From: Bacteroidales bacterium
GTDB taxonomy: Bacteria; Bacteroidota; Bacteroidia; Bacteroidales; UBA932
Direction of reading: 5' to 3'
Length of the DNA stretch: 64,000 nucleotides
Assembly: GCA_022648685.1 (NCBI GenBank)
Contig: JALCMW010000001.1
Location: 372,001-436,000, forward strand
Under the pieces are notes generated by a model. It was given only the letters and a program-made list of their open reading frames with translations. It did not search any database and had not been told where the DNA came from. Below are positions 1 to 9,067 of the stretch, piece after piece; within the stretch, counting starts at the first letter, position 1, and every line of letters starts with the position of its first letter. A program made the position numbers and the translations under genes.

Positions 1-570
1 GCCGTCATTGTCGGTGAAATGATAATATTTCATTTTAAGGACATCCACAAAACCGTCAAATCCCGCACCCTGATTTACAGGAAATTGTATATAGACCGGC
101 TTATTGCCGAATGCCTCCTTCATCGACTCCTGTGTCTTTTCCCAATTCGACTTGTCACTGTCCAACTGGTTTACGGCTACGATGACAGGAACCTTATATT
201 TCTCGGTATAACGATAAAAAATCTCAGTCCCGACTTCAACACCCTGCTGTGCATTGATTACGAGAATTCCCGATTCGCAGACTTTGAAAGCGGACACCGC
301 TTCGCCTATGAAATCGTCTGCACCAGGAGTATCAATAATATTGAACTTGTTGTCAAGGAATTCCGCATACAGAGGAGAAGCATATACCGACCGTTGATTC
401 GTCTGCTCTATTTCTTCATTATCGGAAACAGTGTTGCGATCTTCAACCGACCCCCTCCTGCCTATAACCTTGCCTTCATAAAGCATTGCCTCGGATAACG
501 TGGTCTTGCCCGATTTAGTACTGCCGAGCAAGACCACGTTTCGGATGTCTTTTGTCTGATAATTTTTCAT
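1..570 (-). CDS. EF-G-like translational GTPase, N-terminal part (cut by window edge)
   Basis: The first 190 codons of an elongation factor G-like GTPase are read here and the gene runs off the left edge. The G1 loop is GSTKSGKTT near residue 15, G3 is DTPG near residue 86, and the G4 position reads NQLD instead of the usual NKxD. The segment GSVEDRNTVSDNEEIEQ is typical of the divergent Bacteroidetes EF-G paralogue rather than the main FusA; that is recalled family knowledge. Its likely role is ribosome-associated GTP hydrolysis in the cytoplasm, but whether it translocates, recycles or protects ribosomes cannot be told from this part. The start is the only ATG that precedes the G1 loop at a normal distance, and a -7 element lies about 40 nt upstream. 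Confidence 0.85.
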   Translation of the reverse strand, partial: MKNYQTKDIRNVVLLGSTKSGKTTLSEAMLYEGKVIGRRGSVEDRNTVSDNEEIEQTNQRSVYASPLYAEFLDNKFNIIDTPGADDFIGEAVSAFKVCESGILVINAQQGVEVGTEIFYRYTEKYKVPVIVAVNQLDSDKSNWEKTQESMKEAFGNKPVYIQFPVNQGAGFDGFVDVLKMKYYHFTDNDG

Positions 571-612
571 TGTATAATGTTATTAATTGTGTTTTTAATT
601 ACCGATACAACG

Positions 613-620
613 CAAATCTA
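613..620 (-). promoter_or_regulatory. -7 element (TAGATTTG) for the EF-G-like gene
   Basis: Read on the minus strand this is TAGATTTG, an exact match to the Bacteroidetes -7 consensus TAnnTTTG. It lies 42 nt before the EF-G-like start codon in an AT-rich gap. No clear -33 TTTG was picked out. Confidence 0.5.
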
Positions 621-649
621 ATAAAAAATAAAAGCAACGGCAATGTGTT

Positions 650-883
650 TTAACCTTTTACTTTATATTTCCTGAAAAAACAGTCTTTCCAATGTGAACG
701 GTAAAAAACAAGCAATTCTTCACCCGACATGCCCAACTCATCGGACAATAAGATATCCAGTTCCGCGGGGCACACACCTATCCACCCGCATATGGTATTA
801 AAATCCAAATACGGGATCAGATAAACCTTTTCAACATCAAGCATCCGTTCGAATACTTCATAAGACTCGGAGATTGTATACAT
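650..883 (-). CDS. Small conserved-type protein, possible helix-turn-helix
   Basis: A 77-residue protein of unknown function. The middle part, FNTICGWIGVCPAELDILL, followed by DELGMSGEELLVFYRSH, looks like the helix-turn-helix half of an AraC-type regulator (a turn after IGV, then an amphipathic helix), but it is too short for a complete AraC protein. There is no signal peptide or membrane segment. It is transcribed toward the EF-G-like gene and divergently from rnhB, with an 80-nt gap to the EF-G start. I recall similar short proteins in Bacteroidales genomes. The DNA-binding idea is inference only. Confidence 0.6.
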   Translation of the reverse strand: MYTISESYEVFERMLDVEKVYLIPYLDFNTICGWIGVCPAELDILLSDELGMSGEELLVFYRSHWKDCFFRKYKVKG

Positions 884-981
884 CTTGTTATCATTTTATG
901 CAAATCTGGCATATGGAATCATAAAAAGCAATATCGGAAAACCTTTTTTTAATAACGGCATTCATATTTTTCTGTTTTTTA

Positions 982-989
982 TAAATTTG
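982..989 (+). promoter_or_regulatory. -7 element (TAAATTTG) upstream of rnhB
   Basis: An exact TAnnTTTG match in the 203-nt gap between the divergent small protein and rnhB, about 98 nt before the rnhB start codon. Transcription from here would give a leader of roughly 90 nt that also feeds the downstream peptidase gene. Confidence 0.4.
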
Positions 990-1086
990 TACGTTTTTTA
1001 TATTCCGGGAAAACCGGATTTACATTTGCAAATAAAAACGGATTCGGAACCATGCTGCAAAAGTCTTTTTATATTATTTTCGCATT

Positions 1087-1710
1087 ATGCCGCACAAAGA
1101 AATACATCTGCTGGAACATTTGAAAAATGATTTGCTGGAAGCCGGATGCGACGAAGCCGGAAGAGGTCCGCTGGCCGGTCCGGTATTCGCCGCCGCTGTT
1201 ATTCTGCCTGAGGGATTCCTGAATCCGCTTCTTAACGATTCCAAGCAAATGAGCAGAAAGAACAGGGATATACTGAGAGTTATCATAGAAAAAGAAGCGA
1301 TCGCATGGGCTGTTTCCTCAGTAACTGCAGGGGAAATAGACAAAATCAATATTCTGAACGCGTCCATCCTGGGAATGCAGAATGCCGTAAGGGCACTGAA
1401 AACGAAACCGGACTTCCTGCTGATCGATGGAAACCGATTCCGCCCTTTCGACTGTTTTCTTGCTGACGATTACAAAACCGTAGTCAAAGGAGACGCAACC
1501 TTCGCTTCGATTGCTGCGGCTTCCGTATTGGCAAAAACATACCGTGACGAATATATGGGTAAGATAGCCATTGAATATCCGCAATACGGATGGGAAAGGA
1601 ATATGGGTTATCCTACCAAAGAACATATTGAAGCGATAAGGAAATACGGATACACTCCATACCACCGCAAAAGTTTTCATCCCAAGGAATTGGAACCATT
1701 GCTTTTCTAA
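1087..1710 (+). CDS. rnhB: Ribonuclease HII
   Basis: RNase HII cuts the RNA strand of RNA-DNA hybrids and starts removal of single ribonucleotides misincorporated in DNA. The N-terminal signature CDEAGRGPLAGPV (residues 21-33) carries the first two acidic metal ligands, and further catalytic aspartates are expected in LLIDGNRF (near 116) and in the GDATFASIAAASVLAKTYRD block. At 207 aa the protein has normal family length and is full length. The ATG at 1087 starts 21 residues before the signature, as usual. A separate promoter for the next gene follows the stop, so the two genes need not be co-transcribed. Confidence 0.95.
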   Translation: MPHKEIHLLEHLKNDLLEAGCDEAGRGPLAGPVFAAAVILPEGFLNPLLNDSKQMSRKNRDILRVIIEKEAIAWAVSSVTAGEIDKINILNASILGMQNAVRALKTKPDFLLIDGNRFRPFDCFLADDYKTVVKGDATFASIAAASVLAKTYRDEYMGKIAIEYPQYGWERNMGYPTKEHIEAIRKYGYTPYHRKSFHPKELEPLLF

Positions 1711-1730
1711 GCGTTATTTAATATTTTTCA

Positions 1731-1738
1731 TACCTTTG
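1731..1738 (+). promoter_or_regulatory. -7 element (TACCTTTG) for the S46 peptidase gene
   Basis: An exact TAnnTTTG match in the 50-nt gap between rnhB and the peptidase, 22 nt before the start codon. The expected transcription start would be around 1745, giving a leader of about 15 nt. Confidence 0.55.
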
Positions 1739-1760
1739 TGTTCTTATTAATCTTGAAAAC

Positions 1761-3914
1761 ATGAAAAAAATATTTTGCCTGTTTTTATCCCTTGCCGTAT
1801 TGTTTACAAGCGCAAGAGCGGATGAAGGCATGTGGCTGCTTCCTCTTATCCAGAAGATGAATGCGAAAACGATGAAGGACATGGGCTGCAAACTGACTCC
1901 AGAAGAGATATACAGCATAAACAATTCTTCATTGAAAGATGCCGTCGTCCAATTCGGCGGCGGATGCACGGGGGAAATAATTTCTGCCGAAGGCCTGTTG
2001 GTGACAAACCACCATTGCGGATACAGTAGCATACAAAAACTCAGCTCGGAAGACCATAACTACCTTGAAGATGGCTATTGGGCTATGGAAAGCAGCGAAG
2101 AAATACCGGTACCGGGACTGACAGTGACATTCCTTCAAAAAATGACCGACGTTACTGGTATGTTGTCTAAACTGCGCAAAGAGAGTCTTAAACAATACAA
2201 AGACAGCACCAACAAAATCGAACTGGCTGACAGCGTTGTAGAGGCCGAAAGGAAAAACCTGGTGGAACAAGCTGAAAAAGACAATGAAGGCTGTCATGCA
2301 GAAATAGAGCAATTCTACAATGGAAACGTATTCTATCTTATCATTTACAAGAAATATAAAGATGTACGTTTTGTCGGGGCACCTCCTGCATCGATAGGCA
2401 AATTCGGAGGGGAAACCGACAACTGGATGTGGCCGCGCCATACAGGGGATTTTTCCATGTTCAGAGTCTACGCCGGCAAGGATAATGAACCGGCGGAGTA
2501 TTCCGTCGACAACGTTCCGTACAAGCCGAAGGATCATCTTAAGATTTCCCTGAATGGAGTCAACAATGGGGATTTCACAATGATAATGGGTTATCCCGGA
2601 AGGACTCAAAGATTCCAGACGGCTTCGCAGCTTGAGGAAATGATTACGGTACACGATATAAGAATAGCTGCAAGGGATTTGCGTCAGGGAATCATGCTGA
2701 AATTCATGGAAGCCGATCCGGCCATAAGACTGAAATATGCAAATAAATATGCCGGTTCTGCTAACGGATACAAAAAATGGATAGGAGAAAAGAAGGCTTT
2801 CGGAAATCTCGGAATCATTGATGAAGAAAAGGGAAAAGAAGCCGCTTTCACTAAATGGGTAAATGCAAGAAAATCCAGAAAGGAGAAATACGGACAGGCA
2901 CTGCAGAATATAAGCGAATCTGTGGACAACAGCATAGCTGCAGAAAAAAGTCTGGTATTGCTGGACGAATCGATAGCCAATATCGAACTTATCGGACTTT
3001 CGAGTAATTTCAACGGCGCCTTCAAAAAGGCTGTAAAGAACGGACAGGATACTTCCGCTGCGCTACAGACAGCGTATGATGCGATAAAAGGCTATTATAA
3101 AGATTATTACGAACCCCTTGACCGTAAAGAGGCATCGGCACTGCTGTCTTTCTACAAAGACAACGCATCACCCGACTGCTATCTGGATCTCGGAGGGGAT
3201 TTCAAAAACATGGATGTAGACGCGTATGTCAAAAATATGTTTGACAACAGCGTGTTTACTTCCGGACAAAAGTTGAAAAATGCGATATCCGAAGATAATG
3301 AAAAAGTCTTCAAAGACCCTGCAAGGGATTTCATCAAAGCAATAATCGGAATAGGCATGAAGCTGATAATGGAAGAAACAGCCGAAGATGATACCCTTCA
3401 GCAGAACAGCAGGATATATACCGCCGGCCTTATGGAATGGAACAAAGGAAAGAAATCTTATCCCGACGCCAATTTCACCATGCGGCTGACCTATGGCACA
3501 GTAAAGCCGTATTCGCCGAAAGACGCTGTAACTTACAGATCCTATACGACGATGAAAGGAATAATGGAGAAAGAAGACAGCACTAATTACGAATTCAAAG
3601 TCCCTTCCAAGCTTAAAAAGCTGTACGAGGCAAAAGATTTCGGACAATATGCCAGAAAAGATGGCAGAATGCCGATATGTTTCCTCACAAACAACGATAT
3701 AACCGGAGGAAATTCAGGCAGTCCCGTAATGAACGGAAACGGGGAGCTGATAGGCCTGGCATTCGACGGAAACTGGGAATCAATGTCCAGCGACGTTATG
3801 TTCGAACCGGAATTGCAAAGATGCATTTGCGTAGATATAAGATATGTCCTGTTCCTTATCGATAAATACGGCGGAGCAGGTTACCTAGTAAAAGAAATGG
3901 ATTTGGTACAATGA
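1761..3914 (+). CDS. dpp7: S46 family dipeptidyl peptidase, DPP7 type
   Basis: A serine exopeptidase of family S46 that releases dipeptides from peptide N-termini in the periplasm, feeding amino acid use. A signal peptide (residues 1-20, ending SARA) precedes the chymotrypsin-like fold. The catalytic His is in TNHHCGY (H85), the Asp in RHTGDF (near 227) and the Ser in GGNSGSP (near 650). Eighteen residues after the Ser the sequence reads FDGNW. In P. gingivalis enzymes Gly at this spot marks DPP7 (hydrophobic P1) and Arg marks DPP11 (acidic P1), so DPP7-like specificity is inferred. The length of 717 aa is normal. The stop overlaps the mrp start by 4 nt (ATGA), so the two genes are probably coupled. 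Confidence 0.92.
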   Translation: MKKIFCLFLSLAVLFTSARADEGMWLLPLIQKMNAKTMKDMGCKLTPEEIYSINNSSLKDAVVQFGGGCTGEIISAEGLLVTNHHCGYSSIQKLSSEDHNYLEDGYWAMESSEEIPVPGLTVTFLQKMTDVTGMLSKLRKESLKQYKDSTNKIELADSVVEAERKNLVEQAEKDNEGCHAEIEQFYNGNVFYLIIYKKYKDVRFVGAPPASIGKFGGETDNWMWPRHTGDFSMFRVYAGKDNEPAEYSVDNVPYKPKDHLKISLNGVNNGDFTMIMGYPGRTQRFQTASQLEEMITVHDIRIAARDLRQGIMLKFMEADPAIRLKYANKYAGSANGYKKWIGEKKAFGNLGIIDEEKGKEAAFTKWVNARKSRKEKYGQALQNISESVDNSIAAEKSLVLLDESIANIELIGLSSNFNGAFKKAVKNGQDTSAALQTAYDAIKGYYKDYYEPLDRKEASALLSFYKDNASPDCYLDLGGDFKNMDVDAYVKNMFDNSVFTSGQKLKNAISEDNEKVFKDPARDFIKAIIGIGMKLIMEETAEDDTLQQNSRIYTAGLMEWNKGKKSYPDANFTMRLTYGTVKPYSPKDAVTYRSYTTMKGIMEKEDSTNYEFKVPSKLKKLYEAKDFGQYARKDGRMPICFLTNNDITGGNSGSPVMNGNGELIGLAFDGNWESMSSDVMFEPELQRCICVDIRYVLFLIDKYGGAGYLVKEMDLVQ

Positions 3915-4981
3915 AACAAAACGAAATAATGAAGATGCTTTTCGATGTTCAGCATCCAGGGAAAGAAGACAAGAACATCGTGGAACTCGGAATGGTAGAT
4001 AAAGTCGAAATCGACGGGAACAAGGTTACTGTAACCCTCGCTTTTCCCAAACGGAGGGATCCCCTTGCGGAATATCTTGAAGAGAGTTCGAAAGCCGCCA
4101 TATACAGACATGCTCCTGAAGGAACGGAAGTTGAGATAAAGACAGTTATACGGAATGCCGGAGAGCATAAGCAAAATGGACTGGACATGGATATGGCACA
4201 ACTGGATAATGTAAGTCATATCATAGGTGTAGCATCAGGAAAAGGAGGAGTGGGAAAATCTACGATAGCTGTAAATCTGGCTGTAGCTCTTGCCCGCCTC
4301 GGATACAAAGTAGGACTTGCGGATGCAGACGTATACGGACCTTCGGTTCCTAAAATGACAGGTACGGAAGACCAAATGCCGGAAGCGGTAAAAGAAGGGG
4401 ACAAAGAACTCATTTTGCCCATAGAGAAATTCGGAGTTGAATGGATGTCGATCGGATTCTTCGCAAAACAAGGGGAAGCTCTCATATGGAGGGGCCCGAT
4501 GGCTTGCAACGCTCTTAAACAAATGATACTTCAGGTAAAATGGGGCGTTCTCGACTTTCTTCTTATAGATATGCCTCCGGGAACCGGGGACATACACATA
4601 AGTCTTGTTCAGGATATCCCTATGGAAGGGGCCGTGATAGTGACCACCCCTCAACCGGTGGCGCTTGCAGATGTGGAAAAAAGCGTCAATATGTTTCGCA
4701 ACAAGAACATAGAAAAGACTATTTTCGGACTTGTGGAAAATATGTCATGGTTCACTCCTGCCGAATTGCCTGAAAACAGATATTACATTTTCGGCAAAAA
4801 CGGAGGATTGGAAATGGCCGAGAATTTCAAGATCCCTCTTCTGGGACAGATTCCGATCGTACAAAGCATACGCGAAGACGGGGACGGAGGAGAACCGGCG
4901 GCATTGTCTTCACGCCCGGACGGTGCGGCTTTCGTAACTCTGGCCGAAAACCTTGTAAAAGCGGTCAACACTGCAGAATAA
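3911..4981 (+). CDS. mrp: Mrp/NBP35-family P-loop ATPase (Fe-S carrier)
   Basis: A cytoplasmic Fe-S cluster carrier or scaffold ATPase (Mrp/ApbC). Residues 1-80 form a MIP18/DUF59 domain and residues 105-340 the MinD-like ATPase with deviant Walker A GKGGVGKST (near 110). A DMPPGTGD motif follows near 225. The family's C-terminal CPxC cluster ligands are absent: where they should follow VENMSWF the sequence reads TPAELPENRYYIFG. I recall the same replacement in other Bacteroidetes Mrp proteins, so it is probably a clade trait, not decay. The gene overlaps the upstream peptidase by 4 nt and converges on the YfhO-like gene 25 nt away. Confidence 0.93.
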   Translation: MKQNEIMKMLFDVQHPGKEDKNIVELGMVDKVEIDGNKVTVTLAFPKRRDPLAEYLEESSKAAIYRHAPEGTEVEIKTVIRNAGEHKQNGLDMDMAQLDNVSHIIGVASGKGGVGKSTIAVNLAVALARLGYKVGLADADVYGPSVPKMTGTEDQMPEAVKEGDKELILPIEKFGVEWMSIGFFAKQGEALIWRGPMACNALKQMILQVKWGVLDFLLIDMPPGTGDIHISLVQDIPMEGAVIVTTPQPVALADVEKSVNMFRNKNIEKTIFGLVENMSWFTPAELPENRYYIFGKNGGLEMAENFKIPLLGQIPIVQSIREDGDGGEPAALSSRPDGAAFVTLAENLVKAVNTAE

Positions 4982-5005
4982 GTATTATGCGCGGGGCTTC
5001 GGGAC

Positions 5006-7660
5006 TTAAGGTCTCGTCTTTCCAACCGGATCCTGCACCCACATTCCTGCAGAACACAAAAGGACCAATATCAGAAGCGTTATTGAAGAAGCTTTTGATA
5101 TTGTATGTCCTATTGTATAGGACTCGGGATCGAATCTCATAACAATATCATGTTCCCCGGCGGGCAGTACGGCTCCTCTCAGAACCCAATCCGATCTGAA
5201 CAACGACAAACCGGATTTATCGGAAGCATCATCCAGTCTGGCATTCCATCCGTCAGGATAATAAATCTCGCTGAAAACGGCAGTACGTTCCGAAGATATG
5301 TTGTAATGATAATGAAGTTCATTCGGCGCATAACCGGTCATATATATGGTATCACCGGCTGATACTGATTTGTTTGAAGCCGATATATCCGGATAAGCAG
5401 ATTCGAAATCAGACCCTACTACAGCTGCTTTCCGCAAGTCCGTCTCACCCAACAAGCCTATTTCATCGTCCGGCGTTCCGGCCTTGACCAAGGAATCGGT
5501 AAACCATGCATTTCCGAAGGCGTTTTCGTTAACTACCGGAGGTGTATCGGAGCCTACTATTACATATTTGCAATTAAGCATTGACATTATAGGGAGATCC
5601 GGCAACGCAGCATTTAATTCTTCTGCAGTTTTCACCGATCTTATTAAAGAATATACCGAATTGAGTTCGGAAACAAGGTATCTGTCGATCAGATCCTGAT
5701 ATCTCTGCATTTTCGCCGGGCTGTAACCGCCTATGTTCTTGTGCCAATAACTTGGATGGGAATCATTAAACACATCTACAGTCAAATCCGCAACCCTGTA
5801 ATCCGGCGCGGGATCCTGAAGAATCATTTTGTCAACCGCCCTTTCCGTAAACTGGCCGCTGAAATCGCGGGGCGTTATGAAATCATCATTATTCAGATAT
5901 CTTTTCCCGACGGTGAACATATTTATCAAAATGAGAACGATAATTCCAATGCCGGCTTCCGCCCGGCGGGCATTCCTTATATGGGGATCCGATGCATACG
6001 AAACCTTGGCGGAGGCAGGGACGGAATAAGCCCATAGAATAAGAAGATATGCAAGGCTGACAAATATGAACGAAGTCCAGGCATCGCCGACCAAAAGAGA
6101 ACGCCTGTCGGCCTGCAGGGCTTTGACCAGGACATCCTGCATCTGTGTATCGGAACCACCTGTGAAACCTCCTGCCACTCCCGGAAGGACGGCACATAAA
6201 AAGCAGAAGCCTGCGGTTATGGCAAAAGCTGAAATTCCGGCGGTCTTAAACTCTTTTCTTGAATAGGCCCCTTTTAATATTTTGTCCAATACTATGAAAC
6301 CCAGCATCGGCAAAGTGTATTGGAGAATTACCAATGCCATGGAAACCGTCCTGAATTTGTTATAGAACGGCATATGGTCGAACCAGAATCTGGTAAACCA
6401 CATGAAATGGCTTCCGAGGGCAAGGAAAATCGCTGTCAATGTAGCAAGTACAAGCCACCATTTTTCTTTCCCTTTGTATAGAAAAAGGCCGAGGATAAAA
6501 AGAAAAATGGATATGGAGCCCATATACATCGGGCCGGCTGTGAACGGCTGCGGCCCCCAATACAAAGGGAGATTTTTTGAAACTTCCCTGAGATTCGGTT
6601 GTCCGGCCTGTTTTAGAAGTTTATATGTCTCGGATTTACGCGGGTTCACGGCTCCTGCCGAAGACCCCCCGTTGAAATCGGGAATCAGCATATTCGGCAA
6701 TTCCTGCCATCCGTAAGACCATTTTGTCGCATATGAAAGTTCAAGACCTTTCCTTTTGGACATATCTCCGGCTTTTCCCGGACGGTCATTAGAAGAGCCG
6801 TTCAATTCCGATCCGCCCCTCATTGTATATCCCGTATATTGATACAGGGGGACAAGCTTGTTTGCATTGGTGGCAATACCGATGCAGCCAATTACCAGAA
6901 GCATCGCAGAAGCGGCGAAGAAACGGCCCAGAAGACTCCTGCGTTCCCTGCCTGAAACCAGCCAGATAAAAAGGACTATGGCATACAGGAAAATCAGGAT
7001 GGCAAGATAATATGTAATTTGCTGATGATTGGCTTTGATCTGAAAACTCAGTGCCAGTGCGAAAAGTGCTGACCCCAAAAGAGTTCCCGGGATCCATTTC
7101 CCCCGGGGAATCCCGGATTTGCCCTTTTTGACGGATTCTTTTTTTGAAAGAGCCTCCCTGTAAGTGAATATGAAAGCGGCAAGAGCCCAAGGCAGGAAAG
7201 CAATCGCCTGCATCTTAGTATTATGCCCGACTTGTATTATCTGAAGATTGTACGAACAGAACGTAATCGCGATTGCACCCCCGATGGCAAGCAGTTTGTC
7301 TATGCCGAGAGAAAGCATCAGGAGGAAAGCACCCAATAAAGAAATGAACAGATAAGTCGCAGGCCTTTTGCCTGTCAGCAAGAAATCGTAAAGCCATTGT
7401 GTCCAATCACCCTCATGAGGTGCCGAAATGGAAATGGAAGGCATACCCGAAAACATCGAATTAGTCCATTCCGTCTTATCGTCCGGATGTGCTTTATTGT
7501 ATTGAGTCATTTCATGCGACATTCCCACATATCCGGAAATATCACTCTGGTTCACGATTTTGCCGCCCAGAACCTGCGGAACAAAGGAATAAGCTATGAC
7601 AAGGAACAATACGATTATTCCGATATAGGATAAAATCCTCTTAATAAGACTTTTATTCAT
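5006..7660 (-). CDS. YfhO-family polytopic membrane protein
   Basis: An 884-residue integral membrane protein with a first membrane helix at residues 8-28, a large loop, then many hydrophobic segments to about residue 600, a soluble extracytoplasmic region, and a last helix near 860. The pattern and motifs (GHNTKMQAIAFLPW, the LPNMLIPDFNGG loop) fit the YfhO/GT-C-like family, whose members are linked to glycosyl transfer from polyprenyl carriers or lipoteichoic acid glycosylation in other phyla. The substrate is unknown here. It follows the GT4 gene with an 8-nt overlap, so the two are one transcription unit and may act on the same envelope glycan. Confidence 0.8.
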   Translation of the reverse strand: MNKSLIKRILSYIGIIVLFLVIAYSFVPQVLGGKIVNQSDISGYVGMSHEMTQYNKAHPDDKTEWTNSMFSGMPSISISAPHEGDWTQWLYDFLLTGKRPATYLFISLLGAFLLMLSLGIDKLLAIGGAIAITFCSYNLQIIQVGHNTKMQAIAFLPWALAAFIFTYREALSKKESVKKGKSGIPRGKWIPGTLLGSALFALALSFQIKANHQQITYYLAILIFLYAIVLFIWLVSGRERRSLLGRFFAASAMLLVIGCIGIATNANKLVPLYQYTGYTMRGGSELNGSSNDRPGKAGDMSKRKGLELSYATKWSYGWQELPNMLIPDFNGGSSAGAVNPRKSETYKLLKQAGQPNLREVSKNLPLYWGPQPFTAGPMYMGSISIFLFILGLFLYKGKEKWWLVLATLTAIFLALGSHFMWFTRFWFDHMPFYNKFRTVSMALVILQYTLPMLGFIVLDKILKGAYSRKEFKTAGISAFAITAGFCFLCAVLPGVAGGFTGGSDTQMQDVLVKALQADRRSLLVGDAWTSFIFVSLAYLLILWAYSVPASAKVSYASDPHIRNARRAEAGIGIIVLILINMFTVGKRYLNNDDFITPRDFSGQFTERAVDKMILQDPAPDYRVADLTVDVFNDSHPSYWHKNIGGYSPAKMQRYQDLIDRYLVSELNSVYSLIRSVKTAEELNAALPDLPIMSMLNCKYVIVGSDTPPVVNENAFGNAWFTDSLVKAGTPDDEIGLLGETDLRKAAVVGSDFESAYPDISASNKSVSAGDTIYMTGYAPNELHYHYNISSERTAVFSEIYYPDGWNARLDDASDKSGLSLFRSDWVLRGAVLPAGEHDIVMRFDPESYTIGHTISKASSITLLILVLLCSAGMWVQDPVGKTRP

Positions 7661-8984
7661 GTTTTTCCGTTATAGAGTTCAACAATTCAGCCAATCTGCC
7701 TGTCAGACTTCGTCTTGAATACATACTTATCTTATCAGATACGGCATAGGTTTCTCCTGATTTGAACCGATCCCAGCATGTATCTATATATCTTGAAATG
7801 GCGGAAGAATCTAACCAGCCGCACATCTCCCCTGCTTTCGTTTCACGCAAGACATCGGCCGTTGCACCATCCTCTTGTCCTATCCCAAGAATAGGTCTGC
7901 CGGAAGCAATATATTCGAACAGCTTTCCGGGGAGGATAGGTTTATAATCCGGATCATTTCTGAGCGGAAGAATCAGCATCGAGGCACTTTTCTGCTCTTT
8001 AATAGCTGTAGAATGGGATTTGTAACCGAAATTCAGCAAATTATCCTTCAAACCGGCCCTGGCAACGGAAGAGACTATTGCATCGTCCGTCCTGCCTATT
8101 AATCTGATCCTTAGCATTTTCTTGAATTCAGGATCCCGACTGCATTTTTCAGCCAAGACAGACCACAAGATTTCGGGATTTCCGTCAGATGAAAAAAGTC
8201 CGGTATGTGTAATATTGAAATTACCGTCGCTTTCAACTATTTGATTGAAATCGTTCTCGTCATACCCGTTCGTAATGACCTCGACAGGAGTGGAAGTCAT
8301 CGAGGCAAAATCCGCCTGCATAAACGGTGTTACAGTAAGAACTACATTAGCATTGTCAAGAACAGCTTTTTCCATGGAATGCTGTCTGGCATCGGCATAA
8401 TGTGTAAACGGAAGATTCTTGTAATAATACATTTTTGTCCACGGATCACGGAAATCAGGCATCCATGGAAGATTCGTGGCTTCGGACAATTTAAGGCCTA
8501 TCATATGCATGGACTGAGGAGGTCCGGTAGTCACTATGGCATCTACCGGATGTTCCTTCAGATAACTTTTCAGAAAACGGACGGAAGGACGAACCCACCA
8601 GCAACGCGGATCCGGAATAAAGAAATTAGCCCTTATGAAAAGGGAAAGCTTCTGCCTGAAAGATTTTCCGCCTTTATTTATCGGATTGATGATATCGGAA
8701 GAAGCACCCGCCGTAAGGCTTTTCATATCGGTTATACTTTCCTTACCCATCAAACGTCTGTAAATTCCATACGGTTCGGAAATATGTCTTCTTATAACCT
8801 CGGCTTCCCTTGGAATTTCTTCTTCGAAAGTCTTGTCTATGGAATCATATTGGGGATCAAGGGGTGCATATATCACCGGCTGCCATCCGAAGGAAGGCAG
8901 ATATTTGCAGAATTTCACCCATCTCTGGACTCCAGACCCTCCTGAAGGCGGCCAATAATATGTAATTATAAGCACTCTTTTCAT
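7653..8984 (-). CDS. Family 4-like glycosyltransferase
   Basis: A 443-residue GT-B glycosyltransferase. The N-terminus ITYYWPPSGGSGVQRWVKF is the acceptor-side start typical of GT4 enzymes, and the C-terminal half has the donor-site block KLFEYIASGRPILGIG (near 370) with the acidic residue of the E-x7-E-like motif. No signal peptide or membrane span is seen, so it likely works at the cytoplasmic face on lipid-linked or surface glycans. It is co-transcribed with the YfhO-like membrane protein (8-nt overlap). Donor and acceptor cannot be deduced. A TAAATTTG element ends 8 nt before its ATG, so its mRNA may be nearly leaderless. Confidence 0.88.
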   Translation of the reverse strand: MKRVLIITYYWPPSGGSGVQRWVKFCKYLPSFGWQPVIYAPLDPQYDSIDKTFEEEIPREAEVIRRHISEPYGIYRRLMGKESITDMKSLTAGASSDIINPINKGGKSFRQKLSLFIRANFFIPDPRCWWVRPSVRFLKSYLKEHPVDAIVTTGPPQSMHMIGLKLSEATNLPWMPDFRDPWTKMYYYKNLPFTHYADARQHSMEKAVLDNANVVLTVTPFMQADFASMTSTPVEVITNGYDENDFNQIVESDGNFNITHTGLFSSDGNPEILWSVLAEKCSRDPEFKKMLRIRLIGRTDDAIVSSVARAGLKDNLLNFGYKSHSTAIKEQKSASMLILPLRNDPDYKPILPGKLFEYIASGRPILGIGQEDGATADVLRETKAGEMCGWLDSSAISRYIDTCWDRFKSGETYAVSDKISMYSRRSLTGRLAELLNSITEKHE

Positions 8985-8992
8985 AATTACTG

Positions 8993-9000
8993 CAAATTTA
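8993..9000 (-). promoter_or_regulatory. -7 element (TAAATTTG) for the GT4-YfhO unit
   Basis: Exact TAnnTTTG on the minus strand, only 8 nt upstream of the GT4 ATG. A second minus-strand match (TACTTTTG, 9025-9032) lies further back. The gap is shared with the divergent mutS promoter. Confidence 0.55.
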
Positions 9001-9053
9001 GTTTATTATCAATTTAAGCCAGCCCAAAAGTAAGAAAAAACCGCATTATTTTC

Positions 9054-9061
9054 TAAATTTG
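9054..9061 (+). promoter_or_regulatory. -7 element (TAAATTTG) for mutS
   Basis: Exact TAnnTTTG on the plus strand ending 6 nt before the mutS ATG at 9068. A start about 7 nt after the element would make the mRNA leaderless or nearly so. Confidence 0.55.
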
Positions 9062-9067
9062 TGCGGT

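Noticed and set aside
1929..2654. Long minus-strand open frame inside the S46 peptidase gene
   Set aside because: It is antisense to a gene with full catalytic motifs and shows no family signature.
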